Assembly: GCF_000512585.2 (NCBI RefSeq)
Contig: NC_089246.1
Location: 682,001 to 746,000 of the forward strand
DNA length: 64,000 nucleotides
DNA from: Kwoniella bestiolae CBS 10118
Taxonomy: Eukaryota; Basidiomycota; Tremellomycetes; Tremellales; Cryptococcaceae
Direction of reading: 5' to 3'
The translations under genes and the position numbers were made by a program. Below are positions 23,384 through 33,929 of this stretch, one piece after another. Every line of letters begins with the position of its first letter. Within the stretch, counting starts at the first letter, position 1. Under the pieces are notes generated by a model, which ran no database searches, had not been told where the DNA came from, and was given only the letters and a program-made list of their open reading frames with translations.

Positions 23384-24952
23384 CTACGACAATTTGTTGA
23401 GCTGAGCGTTCTTATTTCCGTTCCCATCCCTATCCCTCAAGAAGATCAAAAGAGCCTCATAGACTGTCCATCCTATCGCTGCTGAGGCTGCCTTTCTGGA
23501 TATCCGCAGGGACGTTCCGGAAAACAAACCCAATGGACCACGATCCTAAATCACATCCAACACAATTACTATGTCAGGTCGGTCACATTGAGAGCAGAGA
23601 CCTCTGGATCGCTGAAGCTAACTCACCTGTAATACCTTGACAACGGCCTTGCGTAATGTGGGATGATCGGCTGGATTCACTTGCATCCTTGTCTGATTTG
23701 TCACTATATCAGCTCGTCTTCAACATGCGATGTCTTGAGATTCAGTGTCGACTCACTTTCACCACGTCCGCAGGGGAGGTTATCAGTGTAGCTAGCACAG
23801 CGGCCATTACGCCTATATCCGGGCGACAAATCAATCAGATCAGTACCATGTCATCCAGTCAGGGTGACTTGCAAGGACGACCCACCGGACCCAGAATGTA
23901 ACGCAGCATTAGGTATACCCGTTATCCTTCCCAATAGATCCTTCCCCTTCTCGTAGAATACAAGATACAGTCCCGCATACGGTGCATCTCTTACGGCGGT
24001 AGCTGTGAACCCCTGGAAGAATCCTCTGATACCGTTCGTACGGTACAGGGAAGCCAGGGCGGAAGGGATGGAATGATAATTTGCGTATCTGTTTGACTGT
24101 GTATCAAAAATACGGATTTGTAAGCTCACGCTCACTGGCTATACTGTATGGCGATAAGGTAGAAGGACAAAACAGACGACCCACCTCGAACCTCGCTTTG
24201 ATAACAGTTATAGGGCTGAGTATGAACCCCACCGACGTCCTAGCTATTGCCCCAGTCATGAGGTTCCCTCCGGAAGATAACTTCACGATGGCGGATTTCG
24301 ATGATGACGTTGTCGTTGTTGTGGACGAGCTGGATGGGGCTATGGGAATGGTTACGGCGAAATATGGTATAGAGGATAAACGGTGACGGATCGCGGAGAG
24401 GGTGTAAAAGTAGATGGCTACGCCTGGGACGTTCCTGTATGTCCATAGCATAAATGACTGATTGGCATATACGAGAATGGACTTGAACAGTGGACATACC
24501 GCACTAAAGTTGGGACTGTACCTCTCCATAGACCTTGTACACCATCTTCCTGTAATACCTGCTTGGCTACGTTCCGTATACGTCGTCTGTGCGGACAAAG
24601 AACATCAGATTAGCACGATGGTCCTTTGGATCCCCGTTTACCATGATCTGACCAGACTAGCCTCTGAGTTCTGCAAGTAGCTAGAAGCATGGTCGACCCC
24701 CGGCAACTCCGAGCTTTGGGATATCCAGATCGACAAAACATCTCACCTCTTGTTGGCACCCTCGCCATCCCCGAACCCCTGCTGTAGTCTAGTCTTGAGC
24801 AGATCCAGCGGCTGGAGTACGATCGCAGATGATAATCCAGATAATGCACCGGACGTGAGATGATGGTATGCTTTCAAGTTGTTCTTCGACTGTGTGGTTG
24901 AGCTCGAGGAGGAAGAGGAAGCAGCTGCTGAAGCTGTTGCGGAATCGGCCAT
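23384..24952 (-). CDS. HEM25: Mitochondrial glycine carrier Hem25/SLC25A38 (7 exons, 345 aa)
   Basis: Imports glycine across the inner mitochondrial membrane for 5-aminolevulinate synthesis, the first step of heme biosynthesis. Exons (transcript order): 24747-24952, 24500-24586, 24185-24434, 23886-24096, 23757-23812, 23627-23692, 23384-23545. Three carrier repeats each carry the Px[DE]xx[KR] signature: PLDLLKTRL, PITVIKARF and PADVVKTRM. The blocks GLWRGTVPTLVR, NVPGVAIYF and GFFQGFTATAVRDAPYAGLYL follow SLC25A38 order. A poly-Ser/Ala leader of about 20 residues and a Ser/Thr-rich loop in repeat two are extra. The ATG at 24952 is the first in frame; the frame continues upstream only with a TTG codon. 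The subfamily assignment rests on overall resemblance. Confidence 0.88.
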
Positions 24953-25224
24953 GTTGTCTTCCGCTCGAGCTATCCACCTTCTGTCTGGGCTCAAAGATGA
25001 GATTCTACTGCAAAGTTATGAGATCGAGTGGGATCAAGATGATATATGGTATGATATACGAAGGATCGCATTCGTAGATCTTGATTCTTGATTCTTTGAC
25101 TATCTCAGATGAGGTATTTTTCCGTCGGAACTCACTTACTATTCACCCGAAACACCCACCCAAAGACTTCGGTCTAACTCTTCATCTTCCTCATCTATCT
25201 CTCCATCCCTAGTCGAACAGGAGC

Positions 25225-26431
25225 ATGTCATATCCAGTGAGTGAGCTCTACACTGACCTAGAAGAACCGAAGCCGACGAATGTTGACTCTCTCGATGGGA
25301 TGGCTAGGATAACAGCGCCAATTCCGTTCATTCCCTCCTCGCCCTCCTCCGTTCAGCCCAAGATGGTTCATCTGCCTCTGAACCGGTCCCTCCTCAATCT
25401 GCTCCAGCAGGATATTCTCCCATCCACCCTACAACAGCGGCAGGATCCATGCCAAAACCGAATATACCCTCCAAGCGACAACTAGATGATCTCCTGTCCT
25501 CTCTCAATGCTAGACCCCAACCTCAGACCAAAGCAGACTCACCAAATAAACGGAATCTCATCGAACCCTTTGGTCCCGTTGGGGAGACTTCTACTCCGTC
25601 AAAATCGCCTTATGACCCAGTGCAAAGTCCAAGGAGACGAGAAAGTACCGATCAGACCAATACTAATCATGGGAGGAGGGAGAGTACGAGTGCTGCTACA
25701 CCACCCAGGAAAAGACGGAAACCTTCCGAGAGGGTTGATGAGGAGGGGTATAGCTTTATGAGCTTTAGTAAAGCTTTGCCGATACTCTCTGAAGTGCTGG
25801 AAGATGAGGAATTTAAGATGGAATTGAAAAAGGTGTGTTCCGGTTTGGTTTGGTTTGGGCAGGAGGAAGTTGTATGATGATAGCTGATCATCCACACATG
25901 TGCTCAGATGAAGAAAGAGCAGGATGCTTTGGAAAGGCGATTATGGGCTAGAAGCGAGAAAGTCAAGGCGGAGCATGAGAGGAGTATACAGGCTGAGAAG
26001 GAGATGTGAGTTGGGCTGCCCATTTCTAATTTATCATCGGGGAAATCATCTGACATAAGAATGGTGTAGTGCAAAGATAGCTAGGAAGGTGATACCGTCA
26101 GAGAAGAAAGAGGTGAGTGAATGTCACACATAGATGCTCTATCTGTTGCACATCCGTTCGACAGGAGGGATATATCTTAAAGCTGGAAGATTCCTATTTC
26201 AGTGGAAAGGGCTGATCCCAACATAACATATAGGTTTGGGCAAAATCCCTCTCTTCCACCCTCGACACGTTCTACCTCCAACAATGCCTTCCAGCGATAG
26301 ATGGCCTCGCATCGAAACATAAGCAGCGGTTGATAGAACTTGGCGTACCTGGATTAGAGGATGGGGGAGAGAAGAGCAAAGAGAGGATAAAGAGGATTAT
26401 GGAATTGTTGGAAGCTGGGTTGGAGGAATGA
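25225..26431 (+). CDS. Coiled-coil protein of unknown function (5 exons, 291 aa)
   Basis: Exons: 25225-25236, 25308-25832, 25908-26005, 26070-26112, 26234-26431. The first exon codes only MSYP; the acceptor before GATAACAGC was chosen because it opens a continuous frame. The N-terminal half is Pro/Ser/Arg-rich and disordered with basic patches (PPRKRRKPSER) that could direct it to the nucleus. The C-terminal half is helical: SFSKALPILSEVL, then a charged coiled coil (about residues 180-225), then a compact block with DTFYLQQCLPAIDGL and ELGVPGLED. I do not recognise the family; a kinetochore, replication or RNA-processing subunit would all fit this architecture. Divergent from HEM25 by 270 bases. 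Confidence 0.7.
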
Positions 26432-26665
26432 TGGCGTGCTCTGATCTGCTTGATGACTCTCACAAATGAAGAACACAAGAATCATCACGACGATTCAGCA
26501 GAACTCAGATTTCAGAGAAAGGTATGTGTATTGGTAGTGTTCAAGTAATAGAAGGAGAGTGTTGTATGTCATGTCACATCGTTATATAGTCATTATAATC
26601 TTGTTCTGTAGATTGTATGTAATGGCGTTATGCCTCTTGTCCTGGGAATTGCTGGAGGATAAGAC

Positions 26666-27466
26666 TCAATTCTAGAAGTAGTCGATGAACAATGTCAGCT
26701 CTGATGTTTCGCTTGGTACTGAAATACGAAATCCGAGCTCACCTCTCTCCATTGATGAGCACATTCGCAGCATTTGCTACGGGGGAAGGAAGAATTATCA
26801 GCTTTCCATCTCTAGGAAATTACATCATAGTAATGTGAGGTGGAGGGAGGGAGAGACCGATTGCAGTCGATGAGAGCCATCGGACTCACTAGAAAGTAGT
26901 CATAGGTTCATCCGCCGACCTGATCTGTAGCTGACGGAAATACGCTTTTCTGAAATCGCATTTCGGACAGGCGGCTAAGGTGAAATCGTCAAGATCAGCA
27001 TTGGGTACACAAGCATATGCGTGAAACGGTTGATATCATGATTTATCTGGACAGAGGGGGTTTGTGTGGAAGACGACTCCTACTCACTATCGATTTTATC
27101 GACATTCGCCCACGCTTCTTTACCTCCCAGAACGTCGTCTACCTCTTTACGTTTCAGGTGGGTTCGCATTGATATCTACAAGCAGAGTATCCAGATCAAC
27201 ATCACCCATCTATGGGACATACAGGGTATGATGATTCGTGTCGGAAGAGGTTGAGCTTACCTGTCGTTCGATGATGTATTGATAAGGACAAGTAGGACAT
27301 ATCCTATATATCGTCAAGATAACTCAGCTGTGAGATCGACTGGGATGACACCTGTAGTCATATGATTACGACATTTGGCCAGAAGACAAACTCACCAGCA
27401 CTTGTCATTACTGTCCTCCCTATCACCTATCGTCAGATTATTCGCGCAATACGGACAGAAGAGCAT
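26666..27466 (-). CDS. RPC11: RNA polymerase III subunit Rpc11/POLR3K (6 exons, 108 aa)
   Basis: TFIIS-like subunit needed for Pol III RNA cleavage, termination and reinitiation. Exons (transcript order): 27396-27466, 27261-27303, 27088-27175, 26890-26974, 26743-26776, 26666-26671. The N-terminal zinc ribbon has CPYC and CPTC pairs; the linker KEVDDVLGG matches human POLR3K; the C-terminal ribbon has CPKC and CCEC and the catalytic hairpin QIRSADEPMTTFY with its acidic D-E pair. Length equals the human protein (108). The last exon is inferred as AAT TGA, adding a terminal Asn after WRE. That tiny exon is the only weak part of the model. Confidence 0.92.
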
Positions 27467-27895
27467 GGCGGTTCGATGCGGTACAGAGTATCTCTATGTA
27501 TCTGATGGTGATGGATCCGAGTTCGACCCAATCTACAGTCTCCTGCGGTGATATATGATCGTTACAAGATGAAAGATAGTCGTATAGGAAGGAGCGATGT
27601 TGAAGTGACATGCAACATTTTCATTCTTGCTTGTCGTTGAAAACATTTGCTTTTGCTTGATTCGGTCATTCTCGTTTCCGTCGGAAGCAAAAGTATAAAG
27701 TACCTCGACTCCCCTGCTATCTTACATTGTCTCCCACTCGAAAACAACTTTGCATGATCTCGTTCGTACTTGTCACTTTTGCATATTCATTCACCATCAG
27801 GATGGGAGGTTATACAGGCCCCAGGCATAGAACATAGACCCCTCAAAGCAGTACCCGAAACAGTACAAGAAACTACGAAGCTCACCTTTGAAACG
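27467..27895. other. Divergent promoter region RPC11 / hydrolase-like gene
   Basis: About 430 bases between divergent start codons. An open frame runs from 27770 into the hydrolase exon but begins with TTG, so it is read as leader. No clear regulatory motif was found. Confidence 0.45.
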
Positions 27896-28882
27896 ATGAC
27901 GTCCCTCAACCTCCGTCCCGTCCCTTCATCCTCCTCCTCCTCGTCTTCCTCCTCAAAACCAATCCCCTCCCCCTCCCTGCTAAAACCATGGGACTTCTCG
28001 TACCACCCCTCACCAGACGGCTGCGACAAGAACCTGCTCATAATGCTCCATGGACTGGGTGAGCTTCTTTCTCTTCGCATGTAAGATGCCTTTCACGTTA
28101 GGCTAACTCAACATCGTTTCATGTCACAGGCGACTCCAAAGCCCCCTTTTTCGATCTCGGCAAACAACTGAACCTCCCCTCCACAGCGGTCTTATCTCTT
28201 TCAGCGCCTGATCCGTAAGTCCACCTCTACCATGCGACTTATCATGAAAATCTGTATCCATCGTCGATTACAAACGATCGTCCTTGCTAACTGCGTTGCT
28301 CAACTTAGGATCCCACTAATGGACCACCCCTCCTTCTCATGGTACCCCACCTTCACACCCACATACGATCCCCTACCTCTCGACGCTCAGAACCCTACTA
28401 CCCACATTCCAAAACTCCGTAAGCTCATCCAAACACTGATAAGCAAAGAGGTAGGATGGACTCTACGGGATATTCATCTATTTGGATTCGGCCAGGGCGG
28501 GACTACAGCTCTGGAAGTGGGATTATCAATTCACCAGAATCCAATCAGTCAAGAAGTAGATGGAGATAGGAGACTAGGATCAATCATCTCTATATGCGCT
28601 TCACTACTTACTCATCCTACATCTACGCTGAACATACAAACTCCCCTATGTTACTTTACGAGACATTCCCCACAATCGGCCATCCACCAGAAGAGCGTGA
28701 CGATACTGAAACGAGCATACAAAGATGTCGAAGTGATACATGGTAGTGGTGGGGGAGGGGCGGAGGCGATGCCGAGGAATAAGGAAGAATGGTATGGGAT
28801 CATGAAGTTTTGGGGTCAGGTGTTGGGTAGGAAAGATGAGGGGTGGAAGGGTGAGGGAGAAGTGTACGAGGTGATACGGTAG
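27896..28882 (+). CDS. Phospholipase/carboxylesterase-like alpha/beta hydrolase lacking the nucleophile Ser (3 exons, 273 aa)
   Basis: Exons: 27896-28058, 28130-28214, 28309-28882. The core resembles acyl-protein thioesterase/carboxylesterase (Abhydrolase_2): LLIMLHGLGDSKAPF with the oxyanion HGLGD block, then DIHLFGFGQGG, then a C-terminal segment MPRNKEEWYGIMKFW. In active family members the elbow is GFSQGG; here it is GFGQGG, with Gly at the nucleophile position. No clear catalytic His block (such as GHGIP) is seen near the end either. An N-terminal poly-Ser tract at about 27919-27955 is extra. The protein may be a pseudoenzyme or act by binding. Start: first ATG of the frame; the longer upstream frame has no ATG. 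Confidence 0.8.
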
Positions 28883-29236
28883 TACAGTATGCGCCCAACG
28901 CACTGATTCTGATTCGGTGATGTAATAAGATCAGAATACGGTACATTCTTGGTTCATAGCGCAACCAAACGAGGCAAGATGTACAGGTTCGTGGCGATAC
29001 TGTAACCTGCTGAGCACGAAACACTAATCTGCATTCCAATTATACTTTTTACTGATTACGATACCATATCAATCGAATTGCTCTCCCTCGACTACTGACA
29101 CACTGCTAAGAGTCAATCAATCGAAACAACAGAACCAGAGCAACGTCCAGATATACAGAGCTCCTTAGGAAACATCGATAAAGTCCATTATAACGAAATT
29201 TCAAACCCGGATAAACCGTCCTTTCTCACTTTCACT
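28883..29236. other. Convergent 3' region hydrolase-like gene / trehalase
   Basis: About 350 bases between convergent stop codons, presumably 3' untranslated sequence of both genes. Nothing specific is seen. Confidence 0.45.
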
Positions 29237-32200
29237 TCAATGTCGCTTCTTCTCCTCCTTCGCAGCCCGCTTCCACTCTTCCCTCGGGATCTTATACCCA
29301 GCGAACAAAAGACTAGAAGTGGCATTACCACCATCACTCGTACCATTACTGACAGATCCAGTACCGTTGGTGGTAGTACCATTCGAGTAGACAGAGGAAT
29401 TACCATTACCGTTTACTTCGATAATGGGGATCAGAGGGCAGGTGGGTGAGGGGAGGTATTGACCGTATTCGCCTGCTGCCCAGAGGACTATTCGGTACGA
29501 TTAAGAGATTGTTAGTTCCCACCAGTGGTCACCTTCAGCCAAATGAGAGTCGCCGCGGGTGAGGGAACGAGGAGAGGGAGGGGGAGGTGGTCGGGAGGAA
29601 ATTTTTAGCGACTTACCGACTCCGTTTGTCCATCCAAAGCCGACCTGTACGGTATACTCGCCTCCCGAGCCTGCCGCATCGGTATCGGTCGCGTTGAACT
29701 GTTGAGACGATCAGCAGAAGATCCGTGGAAAAAGAATGACAAGTTGAGACGAAGAAGAGGAAGGAAGTGATGAAATACGCCCCCCAAAAAAATGAAAAAA
29801 TGAAAAGATTCTGATGTGAGAGTTAACTGCCACTTTGCCTGGCAGGTAGGTAACCGTTTTCAAAATCCCAACTCACCTTTTCAAACATTACACCTATACA
29901 GAGACAAGAAAGGGTCTGTCAGCTTTCAAAGACACCTGTCATATGAGGTCCACAGGTGGTAGCTTATGCTCACCAGATTGCCCAGCAGTATATGTCCCCG
30001 TAGCATTCAAATCGCTCAATGGCAACTGAGTCAACAATCCCTCGATAGCTCCTCCTGTAGAGTACCAAGAACAGAAAGCAGCTCCCAGATATCGATTGGC
30101 ATATTCGATGCTCAACGCCAAAGGCCATGGTTTACCTTGTGCCTCCTGGGTCTGGAGGGAGACATTACCAATGGTACTTTGCGGTTGGGGTTGGAGTTCG
30201 GATTCTTGTAATCCCAATTGTCCAGATGCGACCTGAGAGAAGGGGATGGTGAGGTTGGATAGGACTGTGGCGTTGGTGTGGTGTCGACCTAGTGTCTCGA
30301 AGGCTTTGATCGTTGTGTCTGTGCGGGCGCATGTCAGCTCATGTCAGCTATTTTCCCCTTCTGAGAGGATCAGGGAGAAGAAGAAACTTCACTCACGAAG
30401 ATGAGGTGGCCAAGAGTTGGGGAAATCCTGCGTGTCATACACTCCATCAGCTTCATTATCTACACGATTCGTCGAAAGAAAGGAAGCTGGCTTACCCAGT
30501 TCAGTCCTGTATATAACAAACTAGCCACACTGGGTATACCAGAATATTTACCAAGTAAGAACCGAGCACCCGACACAAACCTCAAAGCTTCAGTCTCGTT
30601 ATTTGCGAGTTCGTTTGGAGTGATATTCTGCCACAAAGGCCACGATCCTGCCGGTGAGTATACGTTGGATCGCGAGTTGGATGTGGTGTTGAAGTCGTAG
30701 AACCATGCCTGGGATGCATAGTGATCGCTCAAGATCAGTCACTTGTTCAAGCGAGTTTCGGAGGAGAGGAGACGGACAGGAGACGGATAGGAGACGGATA
30801 GGAGCTGGATAGGAGGGGAGAGAAGGACAAGAGGAGGGGGGGGGGAAAAGCGAAGATAGGGGAAGAAAGGAGTGCGAGAGGCGAACAAACTCAGAAGGCG
30901 AGCCGAAGGAGACGGAAAGGAAAGAACAGGATGAAGGTCATCGGGACGCAGTGATCTAAACATACCTTGGCGGGATCCCAACAAAGATCCAGTACCGCAT
31001 CAGAGAACAGCTGTGCCTGTTGACGATGGTAGAATGCTGGACTATTACTAGGCGATGAGGTCGAAGAATTGCCATTTGAAGTAGTCGAATTGGTCTGGAC
31101 TATATCAGTGGTATTTCCAGCCTGAGTGGAATTGCTCGTAGTGGGCGTGCTGTTTCCTGTAGAGTTGGCATAGAGGTCATACAGATTTGCCAGCTAGTGA
31201 TACATCATGAGCTTTAGGCCAAAGGTAACGGCGCAATATTGCAGCTTACCAAGGCGTGATCTCCTGATAATAGACTCAGTAGGTCTACTGGGATGATAGC
31301 TTTTACGTTGAGTGTTCTCAATGCTGGGTTGTTGTCGCTGATATTCTGGACGGGCTGTTTACACCACCTCGAGGAGTAGTCCCAACCGGATTCGGCACCT
31401 GAATGGGGAGGGACGGTGTCAGCAGACACTCCTGACTACAGTCACTGGTCAATATGTCGGTAGCTTACCCGTGGCTAATTCAGAGTATAATTCAGCCTTT
31501 TGACTCGCATTGAGCGCTGGAGAAGCGCCCGTGACAGTCTCATAATCCTCGACGTAGCCCTAAGTGTCGTGCTAGTCAGCACACAGAGTGGAGTCTAGTC
31601 CTACCGCTGACTTACCTCAGGTCGAGGAGCACTGTTATTCACAGCGTAATGAGCCACCAACAGAGTTTTACCAGTGAAAGGGGAAGTGTAGTTGAATGTC
31701 CGGTTGTTGGACCACCATTGCATTTCGGCCTATACATGATCATCTTAGCATTCCACATATAGTGGTGTTGTACCGTCGACTTACCGAAGCTAGAGGTAAG
31801 GCTCTTTCCAGGATTGTAGTATTACCAGTGACTTTTACATAGGCATCGAGCATCTACATATTCGGGAGGTAAATCAGCTATGCATCGGGGTGAGAACTGG
31901 TCATAGCTTACCTGGATGAACATCGGAGGCTGTGATCGATTGACATAGTATTTTCTGCAAGTGATATGATCATAAGCTGCATGAACACGATCTCAAACAT
32001 TAGCGAGCTTACCTTCCACCGTTGGGGATGTATCCGTATACCTGCATACCCAATCAGCCCCACCGTTATGTGTTACAAAGCTATCAAAAACCAGAAGACA
32101 GTAGCTCACATCGATAAAGTCCATCATGTTCTGCAAGAGGTTCCAAGCGTAATTGTACAATTCCGATTTAAGGAGACCCTCGATGATCCACTGTAAACAC

Positions 32201-33382
32201 CAGAATCAGATGGGATCAGCTGCACTTAACATTCGACGATGGCTGGGCAATGAATATAACTCACCCTGGAATCCCAATAATAGATCTCCCGATACCTTCC
32301 ACCAGGAACCACAACGGTATGATTGAGAGGGATCAAGCTCGAGTCGCAAGTCCCATTGCACAGTGAAGATTGATTGGTCTCCCTGAAATACCATCAGTGA
32401 TGCGAGGACAAATGGGACAGGACGTATAGCTCACCTGATCAGCAAAGTCCAGTAGGAATTGACAATACTTGTCCAAGCCTTGTATATGGGATCCGAGATA
32501 TTATCAAGTATCGCAGGGCTCTGGTTGAACCCCTCTATAGGGATTTGCTCGAGATCTAGACCTTCGCCTTTCTACAGTGGAGTGTCGTAGATCAGCTTCT
32601 CGAAATCCAAAATTCAGAGTAGAAGGATTATGTATTTGGCGAAGGTAGACTCACAAAGTTACTCTCCACAAAGGTCTCGATCTGTCCTACAGTAACATTC
32701 GATCCGAGCGCATTGAATGCTGCGAGGGTATCATTGAGCGTTCCGTTGGTTGGCTAGACGGTATCTCTGATCAGCTCTAGCTAGAAGTCGGACCGATCGG
32801 GACCTCACCTTATCGACGAATGTCTAGATGCGATATGACAGGACATGTCAGATACCAACAGTCAGCGTTTGATATTTCCATTTCTAAGATGAAGTTCCCT
32901 CTGCTCCAGAAGGGGGATGTGGTCATTCAGCAAATTTCAGTACATACCTTTGAATCAGGGAAGATACCAGCCAATTGGACATCTTGTAGTAGCTACATCT
33001 CACAGTATATCAGCCGAAGATCCTCATACTCTACTTATACTTCGCATTACAACGGAGTAGGGAAGTTGTAACACTCACAACTCCAGGACAGTAGGTAGTA
33101 TTGGTCCCCTCCTCACAGAGATCTATAATCCCCATCGATTACAATCAGCTTGAAACCTCGTCTAAAGCCATGCAGAGCAAGAGACAGGACAGACTACTCA
33201 CATTGTACAGGTGGATAGTCCCCCTGACCCGGTACGGGCGTATCCAGCGCTACCGTCGCGGATGGGACGGTGGTCGATACGGGAGTAGCCGAGAAAGAGA
33301 GCGAAGAAGTTTGAGTTATATTTTGACCCGTTGTCAATTTCAGGAAGCCTCCAAGGGCTGATAGGAGGATTGCGGTCCTCAT
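29237..33382 (-). CDS. Secreted GH37 alpha,alpha-trehalase (21 exons, 793 aa)
   Basis: Hydrolyses trehalose to glucose outside the plasma membrane or in the vacuole. Exons (transcript order): 33202-33382, 33079-33122, 32948-32992, 32809-32823, 32655-32753, 32435-32571, 32265-32382, 32110-32190, 32013-32041, 31912-31954, 31785-31853, 31616-31729, 31469-31559, 31250-31398, 30966-31193, 30496-30708, 30397-30427, 29974-30318, 29877-29893, 29617-29698, 29237-29487. A signal peptide starts the protein. GH37 signature 1 is PGGRYREIYYWDS (200-212); signature 2 is NWDFPNSWPP (552-560). The likely acid D362 lies in ESGWDYSSRW and the likely base E682 in FEKF. Exon 15 inserts an Asn/Ser/Thr-rich loop, and many N-x-S/T sites fit a glycoprotein. 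The C-terminus ends in a basic Lys/Arg run without a membrane helix. Confidence 0.93.
30769..30812. repeat. Four tandem 11-bp units inside a trehalase intron
   Basis: Four head-to-tail copies of GAGACGGATAG-like units (30769-30779, 30780-30790, 30791-30801, 30802-30812; the first has GGACAG and the last GCTGG). They lie in the 257-nt intron 30709-30965, by far the longest of this gene, which also has a run of G at about 30836-30845. Confidence 0.75.
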
Positions 33383-33610
33383 AATTGCTTTCTCTTACTT
33401 GCTATGGTTTAATGTGAAAAGATAAGATAAAGAAGATGAAGGGATGATGAGGTTAACGAGAATACTCTATACATATCACTGTGCTGTTTCCAGTCCGGAT
33501 ATCACATACATCCATATGAATGTGGTCAGCTGCTCAACCCAATGTCGTACTCGAGTAATGACAGACAACTAAATCAAAGTGAGACTAGTATAGTGGTAGT
33601 TTATTTGGTT

Positions 33611-33638
33611 CCCCTTCTCCCCCCCCTCCTCCTCCCCT
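33611..33638. promoter_or_regulatory. Three CCCCT (STRE-like) boxes upstream of trehalase
   Basis: CCCCT occurs at 33611-33615, about 33623-33627 and 33634-33638 in a C/T-rich tract 229-256 bases upstream of the trehalase start codon. CCCCT/AGGGG is the stress response element of Msn2/4-type zinc fingers, known upstream of trehalose genes in ascomycete yeasts. The tract is also simply pyrimidine-rich, so function is uncertain. Confidence 0.3.
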
Positions 33639-33714
33639 CTCCTCTCTTGGCCCCACGAATGATACCATATCACTTGGCTGGTGCCTGACTACTACATATC
33701 CGATTCGGGCGTTT

Positions 33715-33728
33715 GTGTGACGTCACAC
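33715..33728. promoter_or_regulatory. CRE palindrome GTGTGACGTCACAC
   Basis: A perfect 14-base palindrome centred on TGACGTCA, the full ATF/CREB bZIP site, 333 bases upstream of the trehalase start codon and about 200 bases beyond the 3' end of the aminopeptidase gene. Fungal CREB-type factors (Sko1/Aca1, Atf1) act in stress and cAMP responses. Binding is inferred from sequence. Confidence 0.45.
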
Positions 33729-33929
33729 GGCAATGTATAGTATTACTGTATGAGAAAGCGCTTGTTTTCATGAGGACTCGCACATTCAAACCATGCATGA
33801 GTAAGGTTGTAAGAGATCAGAGTTGAGCATTATCATGTTTTTATGACATCCATGGGGGTTTCCTTATACATACACAGCAGTTCAATGATACAGTACATAC
33901 ATTTACACCTAACTTCCACCACTCTTCAC

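Larger units (their letters stand above)
33383..33929. other. Promoter region of trehalase
   Basis: About 550 bases between the trehalase start codon and the stop of the aminopeptidase gene, both on the minus strand. It holds the CRE palindrome and CCCCT boxes listed separately. No gene seen. Confidence 0.5.

Noticed and set aside
24953..24994. Upstream extension of the Hem25 frame
   Set aside because: The extension begins with TTG, not ATG; the first in-frame ATG is at 24952, and homologous carriers start close to it.
30836..30845. Poly-G run, considered as an assembly gap or G-quadruplex element
   Set aside because: A single run cannot form a quadruplex by itself here, and the flanking exons are intact.
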